Shown in pieces: positions 17,103 to 25,554 of a stretch of 64,000 nucleotides of DNA. The notes under the pieces are model-generated. The model worked only from the letters and a program-made list of their open reading frames with translations. It did not search any database and had not been told where the DNA came from. Within the stretch, counting starts at the first letter, position 1. Each line of letters starts with the position of its first letter. Source of the DNA: Lachnospiraceae bacterium 28-4 (lineage in GTDB: Bacteria > Bacillota > Clostridia > Lachnospirales > Lachnospiraceae). The translations under genes were made by a program, and so were the position numbers. Location: assembly GCA_000403275.2 (NCBI GenBank), contig KE159600.1, forward strand, positions 765,708 through 829,707, read 5' to 3'.

Positions 17103-18587
17103 ATGAGTAAAATAATGCTGATAGCGGTTATTTTAATACCGGTGCTTATAGGTGTACTGGTACCTGTCATTCCCTTTCGGAAGCGGCGGCATATGGAAGT
17201 TTTTCTGGAAGCGGGAGTGGTTTTTAATACACTGCTCGTATGGTCGCTGCTCGGCCACAGGCCAACGGACAGTTTTATTCTTGCAAAGTTTACGGGTGAT
17301 TTGGCGATTGCTTTCCGGGTGGACGGCATGGGCATGGTTTTTGCCGGGCTGGTCTCGTTTCTCTGGCCGCTGGCTACATTATTTTCTTTTGAATATATGA
17401 CAAAAGAAAAGCATGAAAAAGTATTTTTTATGTTTTATACGATTACTTACGGGGTTACGCTGGGTATTGCGCTGGCGGATAATATTCTTACGATGTATTT
17501 CTTTTACGAGCTTCTCACTTTAGTAACTGTTCCGCTTGTGATGCATACGCTCACAAGGGAAGCGATTCTGGCAAGCCGTAAATATTTGTATTATTCTTTG
17601 GGAGGCGCGGCATTTGCTTTTATCGGGATGATTTTTGTCATTATATACGGGAATACGACGGAATTTGTCCTTGGCGGCGTATTGGACGTAGGGAAGATCG
17701 GGGACAGGACAAATATCCTTTTGCTGATCTATGTAATTGCTTTTATGGGATTCGGAGTCAAGGCGGCAGTTTGTCCGTTTAATTCGTGGCTGCCCCAGGC
17801 GGGCGTCGCCCCCACGCCGGTTACTGCGCTTTTGCATGCGGTGGCAGTAGTGAAGGCGGGGGCATTTGCAATTATCAGGCTCACTTTTTACAGTTTTGGT
17901 ACGGATTTTCTGAAAGGAACCTGGGCCCAATATACGGTGATGGCGGTTGTTATGTTCACGATCGTGTACGGATGCAGCCGGGCGGTAAAGGAAACGCATC
18001 TGAAAAGGAGGCTGGCGTACTCCACGATCAGCAACTTGTCATATATTTTATTCGGAGTGACGATCATGACACCCCTTGGAATGACAGGAGCGCTTACGCA
18101 TATGGTATTTCATGCTTTTATGAAGATTTGTTCCTTTTTCTGTGCCGGCGCGATTATGTATAGGACGGAGAAGCATTATATACATGAACTGGACGGGCTT
18201 GGCCGGAGGATGCCCTGGGTTTTCGGGATATTCACCATATCCTCGCTGGCGCTTATGGGAGTGCCGGGACTGGCCGGTTTTATCAGCAAGTGGAATCTGG
18301 CTTATGCGGCGGTGGAAAGCGGCAATACGCTGGCCTATTTTGGCATAGGATGCCTTCTGGTTTCGGCTTTGCTGACAGCTATTTATATGTTGTCTATTGT
18401 AATAAGGGCTTTCTTTCCTCCGGCGGACTTTGATGAAAATACGGGAAAGGAATTTTCTGATCCGAATTGGAAGATGTTGCTTCCGCTTATCGTATTTGCA
18501 GTAGCAATTATTTGTTTTGGATTGTTTTCTTCCCCGGTCGTTGGTTTTTTCCGGGATGTGGCGGACGGTTATTATAACGTGGTGTAG
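17103..18587 (+). CDS. Large antiporter-like subunit 3 (complex I NuoM/L-like)
   Basis: The 494-aa polytopic protein is a paralogue of subunit 2, sharing FYEL[ML]TL..PLVMHT and GFGVKAAVCPFNSWLPQAG. The Lys in VVKAGAFAIIRL is retained. One difference is the ATPVTALL-type loop (GVAPTPVTALLHAVAVVK) in place of the HPVAPAPASALLS of subunits 2 and 4, which may alter the channel. The site AGGGAG precedes the ATG. It is followed 15 bases later by subunit 4. Confidence 0.85.
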   Translation: MSKIMLIAVILIPVLIGVLVPVIPFRKRRHMEVFLEAGVVFNTLLVWSLLGHRPTDSFILAKFTGDLAIAFRVDGMGMVFAGLVSFLWPLATLFSFEYMTKEKHEKVFFMFYTITYGVTLGIALADNILTMYFFYELLTLVTVPLVMHTLTREAILASRKYLYYSLGGAAFAFIGMIFVIIYGNTTEFVLGGVLDVGKIGDRTNILLLIYVIAFMGFGVKAAVCPFNSWLPQAGVAPTPVTALLHAVAVVKAGAFAIIRLTFYSFGTDFLKGTWAQYTVMAVVMFTIVYGCSRAVKETHLKRRLAYSTISNLSYILFGVTIMTPLGMTGALTHMVFHAFMKICSFFCAGAIMYRTEKHYIHELDGLGRRMPWVFGIFTISSLALMGVPGLAGFISKWNLAYAAVESGNTLAYFGIGCLLVSALLTAIYMLSIVIRAFFPPADFDENTGKEFSDPNWKMLLPLIVFAVAIICFGLFSSPVVGFFRDVADGYYNVV

Positions 18588-18602
18588 AATGGGAGGTTAG
18601 TC

Positions 18603-20762
18603 ATGGAAGGAAATTATATGCTGCCTTGTCTTGTGTTTTTTCCGATGGTCGGAGCGCTGGCGGCTTACGGGGCAGGACGGAAAAATAAAACGGCAAGGGA
18701 TTATATGGCGAATGCCATTGTTATACTGGAATTTGCGGTAATGTTATATGTATTTTGCATGCATCATATGGCGTGGCAGCTGAGGGAAAATGTGGGGAAT
18801 TCTTTCGGATATCCCTCCTCTTTTCGTATTCCCGGATTTTGCGGGATGGGGATTCATTTTGCCATAGACGGATTCCGGGTGCTGTACGGCCTTATCGCGG
18901 CATTTATGTGGATGATGTCAACCGTGTTTTCCAAAGAGTATTTTATTCATTACAGAAACCGGAACCGATATTATTTTTTCCTGCTGGTGACGCTGGGCGC
19001 TACGATGGGAGTATTTTTATCTTCGGATTTATACACGACGTTTATCTTTTTTGAAATCATGTCCTTTACTTCTTATGTATGGGTGGCCCATGATGAAAAA
19101 GCGGAATCGCTGCGTGCGGCGGAAACATATTTGGCGGTGGCCGTAACGGGCGGTCTGGTGATGCTTATGGGGCTTTTGCTGCTTTATCGGGAAACGGGCA
19201 CTTTGGAGATAGACAGACTTTATGAGGCATGCCGGAGTATTATGACGGGTTTTGGAAAGGAAGCGGAAGCGGGAAGGCAAACTTTATATATTGCGGGCAC
19301 ATGCATGCTTTTTGGCTTTGGGGCAAAAGCGGGGGCATTTCCCCTCCATATCTGGCTGCCAAAAGCACACCCGGTGGCTCCGGCTCCGGCCAGCGCCCTT
19401 TTGTCCGGTATATTGACGAAAGCCGGTATTTTTGGAATTCTTGTTATCAGCTGCCGGATATTTTTATACGATGTAAAATGGGGAACACTGATTTTATTTA
19501 CCGGCGTGGCAACTATGCTGTTGGGAGCGGTACTGGCGTTGTTTTCTGTCAATTTGAAGCGCACCCTGGCCTGTTCTTCCGTGTCCCAGATCGGTTTTAT
19601 CCTGGTGGGGATCGGTATGCAGGGGCTGCTAGGGAGCGAAAATGCCCTGGCGGTCAGAGGTTCTTTGCTCCATATGGTGAATCATTCTCTGTTTAAATTG
19701 GTTCTTTTTATGGCGGCCGGGGTGGTATATATGAATATACACAAATTGGATCTGAATGAAATACAGGGTTTTGGGCATAAAAAGCCGCTTCTTCATTTTA
19801 TTTTTCTGATGGGTGCCCTTGGCATCGGCGGTATTCCTTTATGGAGCGGATATGTGAGCAAAACTTTGATTCACGAAAGTATTGTGGAATATATAGAGGC
19901 GCTGCATGCCGGAAATTTGCAGCAGGGATTTTTAAGCGTGGGAACGATGAAAGGCATTGAATGGGTCTTTTTGATCAGCGGCGGATGTACGGTGGCCTAT
20001 ATGCTGAAATTGTACGTGGCTTTATTTATAGAGAAGAACCGGAGTGGGGCGGTACAGGAAAAGTATGATGAGTTATGCGGAAAATATATGAATAAAGCCA
20101 GTGCCTTTGTTTTAACGGCCGCCTCCTTGCTTTTTCTTATTATGGGGATGTTTCCGGGAACTGTGATGGATTTTATTGCGGATTTCGGAGAGGGCTTTAT
20201 GAGTCCGGAAAAATTTACGGGCAGCGTTTCGTATTTCAGCGCCGCTAATTTAAAGGGGGGATTGATTTCCATCGCAATCGGCCTGTTCCTTTATTTTGTG
20301 CCGGTGAGAAAATGGATGATGAAGAAAAAGGATGGAAGCCTGGTGTATGTGAACCGGTGGAATCGATATTGGGATTTGGAAAATGCTGTTTACCGTCCGT
20401 TGATGCTGAAAATCCTTCCCATGGTATTCGGCGTGGTCTGCCGGATCTTTGACAGTCTGGTGGACGGGTTGGTGGTGCTTTTACGCAAGACGGTTTACAA
20501 AGACAGCAAACTGCCCCATGAACTGGAAGAGGGTACTTATCTGACCCATGTGATAGGAATGGAAATGGATGGTTTCGTACATTTTATGAATCATACTTTC
20601 TGGAAAAAGATACCCCGCAGGGAAGGCTATGAACACAGGCTGGCACTGAAACACGAAGAAATGCAGGAAAACAGTACGATCATAAGAAGAAGTCTTTCCT
20701 TTGGCCTGCTTTTGTTCTGCGCCGGGCTGATCCTGACATTGGTCTACCTGCTTTGGCTGTAA
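18603..20762 (+). CDS. Large antiporter-like subunit 4 (MrpA N-domain/NuoL-like)
   Basis: At 719 aa this is the longest of the four large subunits. It shows VTLGATMGVFLSSDLYTTFI, then FEIMSFTSYVWVAHDE with the membrane Glu, GFGAKAGAFPLHIWLPKAHP and PAPASALLSGILTKAG. The extra C-terminal 200 residues hold a long amphipathic region and two membrane segments, as in NuoL/MrpA-type chains. It closes the operon, and its 3' end overlaps the convergent flippase-like gene by 19 bases. No hydrogenase or ferredoxin-binding subunits follow. Confidence 0.85.
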   Translation: MEGNYMLPCLVFFPMVGALAAYGAGRKNKTARDYMANAIVILEFAVMLYVFCMHHMAWQLRENVGNSFGYPSSFRIPGFCGMGIHFAIDGFRVLYGLIAAFMWMMSTVFSKEYFIHYRNRNRYYFFLLVTLGATMGVFLSSDLYTTFIFFEIMSFTSYVWVAHDEKAESLRAAETYLAVAVTGGLVMLMGLLLLYRETGTLEIDRLYEACRSIMTGFGKEAEAGRQTLYIAGTCMLFGFGAKAGAFPLHIWLPKAHPVAPAPASALLSGILTKAGIFGILVISCRIFLYDVKWGTLILFTGVATMLLGAVLALFSVNLKRTLACSSVSQIGFILVGIGMQGLLGSENALAVRGSLLHMVNHSLFKLVLFMAAGVVYMNIHKLDLNEIQGFGHKKPLLHFIFLMGALGIGGIPLWSGYVSKTLIHESIVEYIEALHAGNLQQGFLSVGTMKGIEWVFLISGGCTVAYMLKLYVALFIEKNRSGAVQEKYDELCGKYMNKASAFVLTAASLLFLIMGMFPGTVMDFIADFGEGFMSPEKFTGSVSYFSAANLKGGLISIAIGLFLYFVPVRKWMMKKKDGSLVYVNRWNRYWDLENAVYRPLMLKILPMVFGVVCRIFDSLVDGLVVLLRKTVYKDSKLPHELEEGTYLTHVIGMEMDGFVHFMNHTFWKKIPRREGYEHRLALKHEEMQENSTIIRRSLSFGLLLFCAGLILTLVYLLWL

Positions 20763-21781
20763 TGGGAACGAATTTTATAAAAGAGGGCGGTACATGCGCC
20801 TGTTGTCAGAAGGAAATAAAAACTGAGCCCTCTCGTTACACACATGGAAGGGGCTAGCAGTGCATCCGTAAAAACAGAAGAAAATACGGAAACATACATG
20901 AGTTCGGATATTCCCTGAGATCCGGGGAGAGGGAGCATATCTACCGCAATATAAATGGAGGCCTGTAATGCCATGACGAGCATGGGGCTGTGGCCGGAAA
21001 GTCCGAATCCCCGGTAAATAAACCAAGTCAGAAGAAAAAGGCTGCATCTTTGGAAAAAGGTGCAGAGGGCGATAAAAAGAAGCCTGGATTTATGTTTTAA
21101 CAGAAAATGAAGCGTTTCCTGATAATCCGCAACAAGCTGATGGAACGCTTTTTTTCTTTGGTTTGAAGGTTTGCACAGACGGATTTTAATGAAAAAATTT
21201 TCTATTCGTAAAAGGAGGTTTTCCATCCGGTTTCCATGCAGCATAAGAAGAAGGAGGAGAAAAACGAGAAGGGCGTTCAAAAAAATACCGAAGTAATAAA
21301 AGGCCATATAAGATCCCAGATACGCGGACAGGCCTTTTTTCCAAAAAAGAAGGATGCCGAGGCCGATAAGGACGAGAATCAGTTTGTATAGGACGGCAAC
21401 CGCCATCAGGGAAAGCGTGGCGCTTCCCATGGAAAGCCGGTCCTTTTTCATGGCAAGCAACTGGGCGGGCTGCCCGCCAGTAGCGGATGGCGTAATGCCG
21501 GAAAAGAAAAAACCGATAAAAGAATACGAAAAGCAACGGAACAGGGAAACTTTTTTTTCGGTAAGTTTGAGAAGATACCAGATCATAAAACCCTCCATGC
21601 AGACAAAAAAGACGGCGGAAAAAATGGCACATATAAAATAAAAAGGATTCAGATGCTGCATAGAAGAAAAAATCTTTAATAAGTCATTACGGCTGAAAAC
21701 AGTGTAAAAGGTCAGAGCCATAACGAGCAGAAAGAAAAGTATTTCAAATATTTTGGATAATTTAAGTTTTACAAATCTCAT
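20744..21781 (-). CDS. Flippase-like / lysylphosphatidylglycerol synthase TM-region protein (UPF0104 type)
   Basis: The 345-aa protein has about eight membrane segments. Blocks typical of the family are FSYSFIGFFFSGITPSATGG followed by QPAQLLAMKK, and LPLPGSQGISELMY near the C-terminus. Members move or attach lipids; some are the membrane half of MprF. No aminoacyl-transferase domain is present. The start at 21781 has AGGAG 6 bases upstream; a longer frame to 21826 overlaps the upstream gene and is less likely. Its start region overlaps the next gene by about 20 bases, so the two are probably co-translated. Confidence 0.75.
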   Translation of the reverse strand: MRFVKLKLSKIFEILFFLLVMALTFYTVFSRNDLLKIFSSMQHLNPFYFICAIFSAVFFVCMEGFMIWYLLKLTEKKVSLFRCFSYSFIGFFFSGITPSATGGQPAQLLAMKKDRLSMGSATLSLMAVAVLYKLILVLIGLGILLFWKKGLSAYLGSYMAFYYFGIFLNALLVFLLLLLMLHGNRMENLLLRIENFFIKIRLCKPSNQRKKAFHQLVADYQETLHFLLKHKSRLLFIALCTFFQRCSLFLLTWFIYRGFGLSGHSPMLVMALQASIYIAVDMLPLPGSQGISELMYVSVFSSVFTDALLAPSMCVTRGLSFYFLLTTGACTALFYKIRSHYSQSR

Positions 21782-22355
21782 AAGCGACTCCTGAGGGGTA
21801 ATGTCCGGGGACAAGCCGGCCCGCATTAACCTGTATGCATAGTTCCCGGAGCGTTCCTTCGTATATTACATTTTGTTGTCCGTATTCGTAAAAGTCCTTG
21901 GGCGTTATAAGCGAAAAATGTCTGGAAAAAGAAAGTACGCCGTTGTTTTCCAGCAGTCTTGCAATAAAGGAGGAACAGGTATAATGGTTGCGCTGGTAAA
22001 AAGGTTTTCCCATTAATAAGAAGAAAAGGCCGATGATACAGTAATGGTATCGGAATCGCCGGCGATAGCATTCTTTTAATTGGAGGGCGATCTCTTCTTT
22101 TTGCTTTTCGGTACATTCGATGGTATAAATTTTATAACGGGCAGTAGGGAAGGCTGTATATATCCGGTCGATATTTTCTTTTTCAAAACCGGCGAAAAAA
22201 GGAATAAAGGGATTCCGTCTCCCTACGCTGTATGCTTCCCGGAAACTGGCGTCCAGGGAAAGAACCACATGGATATAATTGATTTTAATGACGCGGCGTA
22301 TGATCCAGGCAAACAGGCCCGGGGTATCCACCAGAGCAATATATAATTTTTGCAT
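21762..22355 (-). CDS. Putative permuted papain-like (YiiX/NlpC-P60-type) protein
   Basis: I recognise this only at fold level. KINYIHVVLSLD places a His on a strand near residue 30, and NHYTCSSFIARLLENNGV places a Cys at a helix start near residue 127. The order His then Cys, with FRYHYCIIGL before it, is that of circularly permuted NlpC/P60 (YiiX/LRAT-like) hydrolases. Length is 197 aa from the ATG at 22355; a GTG four codons upstream sits closer to a GAGGGG site. It overlaps the flippase-like gene, which hints at a shared envelope role. The substrate is unknown. Confidence 0.5.
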   Translation of the reverse strand: MQKLYIALVDTPGLFAWIIRRVIKINYIHVVLSLDASFREAYSVGRRNPFIPFFAGFEKENIDRIYTAFPTARYKIYTIECTEKQKEEIALQLKECYRRRFRYHYCIIGLFFLLMGKPFYQRNHYTCSSFIARLLENNGVLSFSRHFSLITPKDFYEYGQQNVIYEGTLRELCIQVNAGRLVPGHYPSGVAYEICKT

Positions 22356-22400
22356 AATAAGAATCACGCCCCTCTCTATAGCCCCCCGGGCCGATTTTTT

Positions 22401-23423
22401 TTAATTAAATTGGTAGATTTTCTTCGCAGCCCGGTATCCGGTTACGGTGACGAAACGCCCCGTTTTTCCGGGAAGATTTGTAAAGCTGCTCAAAGTAGTG
22501 TAGCGCAGCCTTTGATACAGGTTTTTGTTGTGGGTTTTCATGTAGTTCCATAAGTCAGTCCGCTTTTTTTGGGCATCTTCCGAGCCGATCAAGAGGAGAT
22601 GGATCGAGGAAATTGCCATCATAATCGATACGTTTCTTGTCATATATCTGGCAAGCTTTGGGTATTTTTCCTTTACTTCTTCCAGATCCACGCAGCCGGC
22701 CACTATTTTTGTAACAAAGATCTGTTGGTCAATCCGTTGCTTTAAGATTTCTTCGTTGACGGACTGGTCTTCTCTGCCGATAAAATAGTGATACAGGTCG
22801 GTATTAAGATAGTAAATACTTTCTACATAAGGCAGCGGCCTGTAAGCGAAGATATTGTCCACATAAAAAGTATGTTCCGGCAGGGTGACGCCGCTTTTTT
22901 TCAATATTTCCGTACGGAAAATGAGGGAATGCATGACAAGATACTGAGAAGGAGAAAATATGCCAATATCGTTCCATGTAAGCATTTTCCCTTCTTTAAA
23001 AACATTTTTATAGGACATGGCCTTTTTTTTGTTTTCATATAAATGATCGTAGACGTAGTTGCAGACGATCATGTCCGCCTGTTTTCCCTGTTTTTCCCAA
23101 TGCATCATGCGCAGCAGGATTTTTTGGAGGGAACGGCGGTCCAGCCAGTCGTCGGAATCCACCACTTTAAAATATTTACAGGAAGCGTGGGCGAGTCCGG
23201 CGTTGACTCCGGAGCCATGTCCTCCGTTTGCTTTGTGGATTACCTTAACGGTTTCAGGGAAACGCAGGGCATATTCATCGGCAATCTCCGGCGTTGCATC
23301 GGTGGAACCATCGTTTATGATAATAATTTCCACATAATCTCGAAAGGGTAAGAGGGAGTCGATGCATCTTCTCATATAAGGGGCTGAATTATAGCAGGGT
23401 ACGGTAAATGTGATATATTTCAT
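22401..23423 (-). CDS. Family 2 glycosyltransferase
   Basis: The GT-A fold N-terminus is clear: ITFTVPCYNSAPYMRRCIDSL, IIINDGSTDATPEIA, HKANGGHGSGVNAGL, and the metal-binding DSDDW near residue 93. It should transfer a sugar from a nucleotide-sugar to an envelope glycan or lipid, acting at the cytoplasmic face of the membrane. The C-terminal 150 residues are not recognisable. No acceptor can be named. It lies 46 bases upstream of the papain-like gene on the same strand, so it may lead a three-gene envelope operon. Confidence 0.85.
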   Translation of the reverse strand: MKYITFTVPCYNSAPYMRRCIDSLLPFRDYVEIIIINDGSTDATPEIADEYALRFPETVKVIHKANGGHGSGVNAGLAHASCKYFKVVDSDDWLDRRSLQKILLRMMHWEKQGKQADMIVCNYVYDHLYENKKKAMSYKNVFKEGKMLTWNDIGIFSPSQYLVMHSLIFRTEILKKSGVTLPEHTFYVDNIFAYRPLPYVESIYYLNTDLYHYFIGREDQSVNEEILKQRIDQQIFVTKIVAGCVDLEEVKEKYPKLARYMTRNVSIMMAISSIHLLLIGSEDAQKKRTDLWNYMKTHNKNLYQRLRYTTLSSFTNLPGKTGRFVTVTGYRAAKKIYQFN

Positions 23424-23594
23424 AATGTCTCCTTTTTCATGGGGTTTTTAGCAATCCACGCGTATTTGTTATATATAACGAGGAAAATTTGTGAAAGTCT
23501 TCAAAAAATTTTTCACGGTGTTCTCATAGAAAAGGATAAAGAAAAAAAATAAAAAAAATAGGAATGGAATTTTTAAATATTTTGGAATGATTTC

Positions 23595-23640
23595 TTAAAA
23601 ATAAAAGTTCCAAACCGCATACATATAACGGTTTGGAACC
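23595..23640 (-). terminator. Intrinsic terminator of the cello-oligosaccharide ABC operon
   Basis: On the minus strand an 11-bp perfect stem (GTTCCAAACCG with CGGTTTGGAAC) closes an 11-base loop and is followed by TTTTATTTTT. It lies 10 bases after the permease stop codon. Confidence 0.85.
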
Positions 23641-23649
23641 CTGTAAGTT

Positions 23650-24513
23650 TCAGCCTTTCACACTCCCCAGAGCAACTCCTTGTACGATATATCTGGAAAG
23701 CAGGAGATATACGATGATGATTGGAAGAATGGAAAAAGCGATCATAACGTATACTTGCCCCATATCAAATTTTAAGAAATCGGCGCTTCGGAGCTGGGCG
23801 ATCAGAATAGGCAAGGTTTTTTTATTATCTTTATGTAATACCAGTGCCGGGATGAAATAATTGTTCCAGCTTGATACAAAAGTAAAAATAGCCTGTACGG
23901 CGAGGGCTGGCTTCATCATAGGAAGCACGATTCCGTTAAAGGTATGGAATTCCCCGGAACCGTCGATGCGGGCCGCTTCCACGATGGAAAGGGGAAGCGT
24001 ACTCTCCAGATATTGTTTCATGTAGAAAAATGTAATCGGAGCCGCGATGGTGGGGACAACAAGAGGAATAAAGGAATCTTCCAGTTTTAGCTTTCCGATT
24101 AATTGCAGGAAACCCAATGCCGTTACCTGTGTAGGAATCATCATGATCATTAAAATAAAGGTAAATATCGCCTTTTTCAGCCTGAAGTCGTAAGCATGAA
24201 TGGCATATGCTGTCATGGAGGAAAAATAAACAGAAAATAATGCGCTTAGGCCGGCTACAATCAGACTGTTGATTAAACCGGACCATACGGGAAGCGTACC
24301 TGTCAGAAGATTTTTCCAGTTAGTCAAAAGGTAACTGCTTGGAAGCGGGGTAAATCCTTTTGTCATTTCCGAGTGGGATCTGGTCGCATTAATGATTAAT
24401 ATGAAGAACCAGAACAGGCATAACAGTGTAATAAGTATCAATACTAAATGCGCTATGATCCGTCTTGTCTTAATATTTATGCCCTTATTTATTTTTTGGT
24501 TTTCCGTATTCAT
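23650..24513 (-). CDS. Carbohydrate ABC transporter permease, MalG type
   Basis: The 287-aa protein has six membrane segments and the EAA loop EAARIDGSGEFHTFNGIVLP typical of the MalG half of CUT1 sugar importers. The end RYIVQGVALGSVKG is also standard. It overlaps the first permease gene by 4 bases. With the solute-binding protein and the phosphorylase nearby, the expected cargo is cellobiose or short cello-oligosaccharides, by inference from context. Confidence 0.9.
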   Translation of the reverse strand: MNTENQKINKGINIKTRRIIAHLVLILITLLCLFWFFILIINATRSHSEMTKGFTPLPSSYLLTNWKNLLTGTLPVWSGLINSLIVAGLSALFSVYFSSMTAYAIHAYDFRLKKAIFTFILMIMMIPTQVTALGFLQLIGKLKLEDSFIPLVVPTIAAPITFFYMKQYLESTLPLSIVEAARIDGSGEFHTFNGIVLPMMKPALAVQAIFTFVSSWNNYFIPALVLHKDNKKTLPILIAQLRSADFLKFDMGQVYVMIAFSILPIIIVYLLLSRYIVQGVALGSVKG

Positions 24514-25442
24514 AAAGCCGCCTCCTTTTTCTTATAGTTGGAGAACCGGAATACAAGCAGACTTAATATGCTGGTAATAAAGAAGAGAATGACTGAAAGC
24601 GCGCCGCCCATGCCATAATTTTTACTGTATAAATGTTTGTTTAAGAACATAATAAGGGTCATGGAGGAACGCATCGGTTCGCCGGTTCCGTTGGTAAGAA
24701 CTTGGGGTACATCGTACATTTGCAGACCGCCGATCAGAGAAGTGATCATGACATAGAGTAAGATCGGCTTCAGCAGAGGTAAGGTGATCTTATAAAAAAT
24801 CTGAGTGGAAGTGGCTCCGTCTACGCTGGCCGCTTCAAACAGCGATGTGTCTATACCCATCATTCCTGCCATCAGTAAAATTGTGGTATTTCCGAACCAC
24901 ATCAGGAAGTTCATTAAAGCTATCAGCCCCCGGACACTCCATATATTGGACATAAACTTAAAAGGTTTGCTTAATATTCCGATTTGCATCAAAATGGAAT
25001 TGACAGGGCCCCCATCCGCAAATAGTGTAAAAAATAACATGGCAAAAGCAGATGCCATAATCAGGTTGGGCAGGTAAATAATGGTTTTAAAAAATCCGGC
25101 ACATTTTATCCTTAACTGCGGGTCGGAAAACCAGGATGCCAGTAAAAGAGAAACTACAATCTGCGGTACAAACCCCATGATCCACATAATTATCGTATTT
25201 TGAGTATAAACCCAGATATCAGGATTGGAAAGCAGGGTTTTGAAATTTTCCAGGCCTATGAAGTTTGGCCCGATTTGTGTCAGACCAGAACGGTAGTTTT
25301 CGAAAAAACTGTTGTATACGGTACTGATCAGGGGGATCAGCTGGAACACAATGTAAGTAAGCGTAAAAGGAATCAGAAAAATATAGCCCCATTTATTATA
25401 ACTTACGACTTTGCCGCGTTTTCCTTTCGTATTATTCGTCAT
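24510..25442 (-). CDS. Carbohydrate ABC transporter permease, MalF type
   Basis: The 310-aa protein has six membrane segments and the EAA loop EAASVDGATSTQIFYKITLP. The start at 25442 (MTNNTKGK) has AAAGGA about 10 bases upstream; ATG at 25451 is too close to it and the open frame to 25529 has no ribosome site. It is translationally coupled to the MalG-type gene. No ATPase gene is present in the locus, so a shared MsmK-type ATPase encoded elsewhere is expected. Confidence 0.88.
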   Translation of the reverse strand: MTNNTKGKRGKVVSYNKWGYIFLIPFTLTYIVFQLIPLISTVYNSFFENYRSGLTQIGPNFIGLENFKTLLSNPDIWVYTQNTIIMWIMGFVPQIVVSLLLASWFSDPQLRIKCAGFFKTIIYLPNLIMASAFAMLFFTLFADGGPVNSILMQIGILSKPFKFMSNIWSVRGLIALMNFLMWFGNTTILLMAGMMGIDTSLFEAASVDGATSTQIFYKITLPLLKPILLYVMITSLIGGLQMYDVPQVLTNGTGEPMRSSMTLIMFLNKHLYSKNYGMGGALSVILFFITSILSLLVFRFSNYKKKEAAL

Positions 25443-25554
25443 TGTAACCATTTCCTTTCCATGTATCATATCAATTTGGCGGGGGCAGTTAAAAGTTTTG
25501 TGCCTGCCTGTTTGTTGGCAGGCAGGCACATGTTATCTTACATATTTATTTCGA

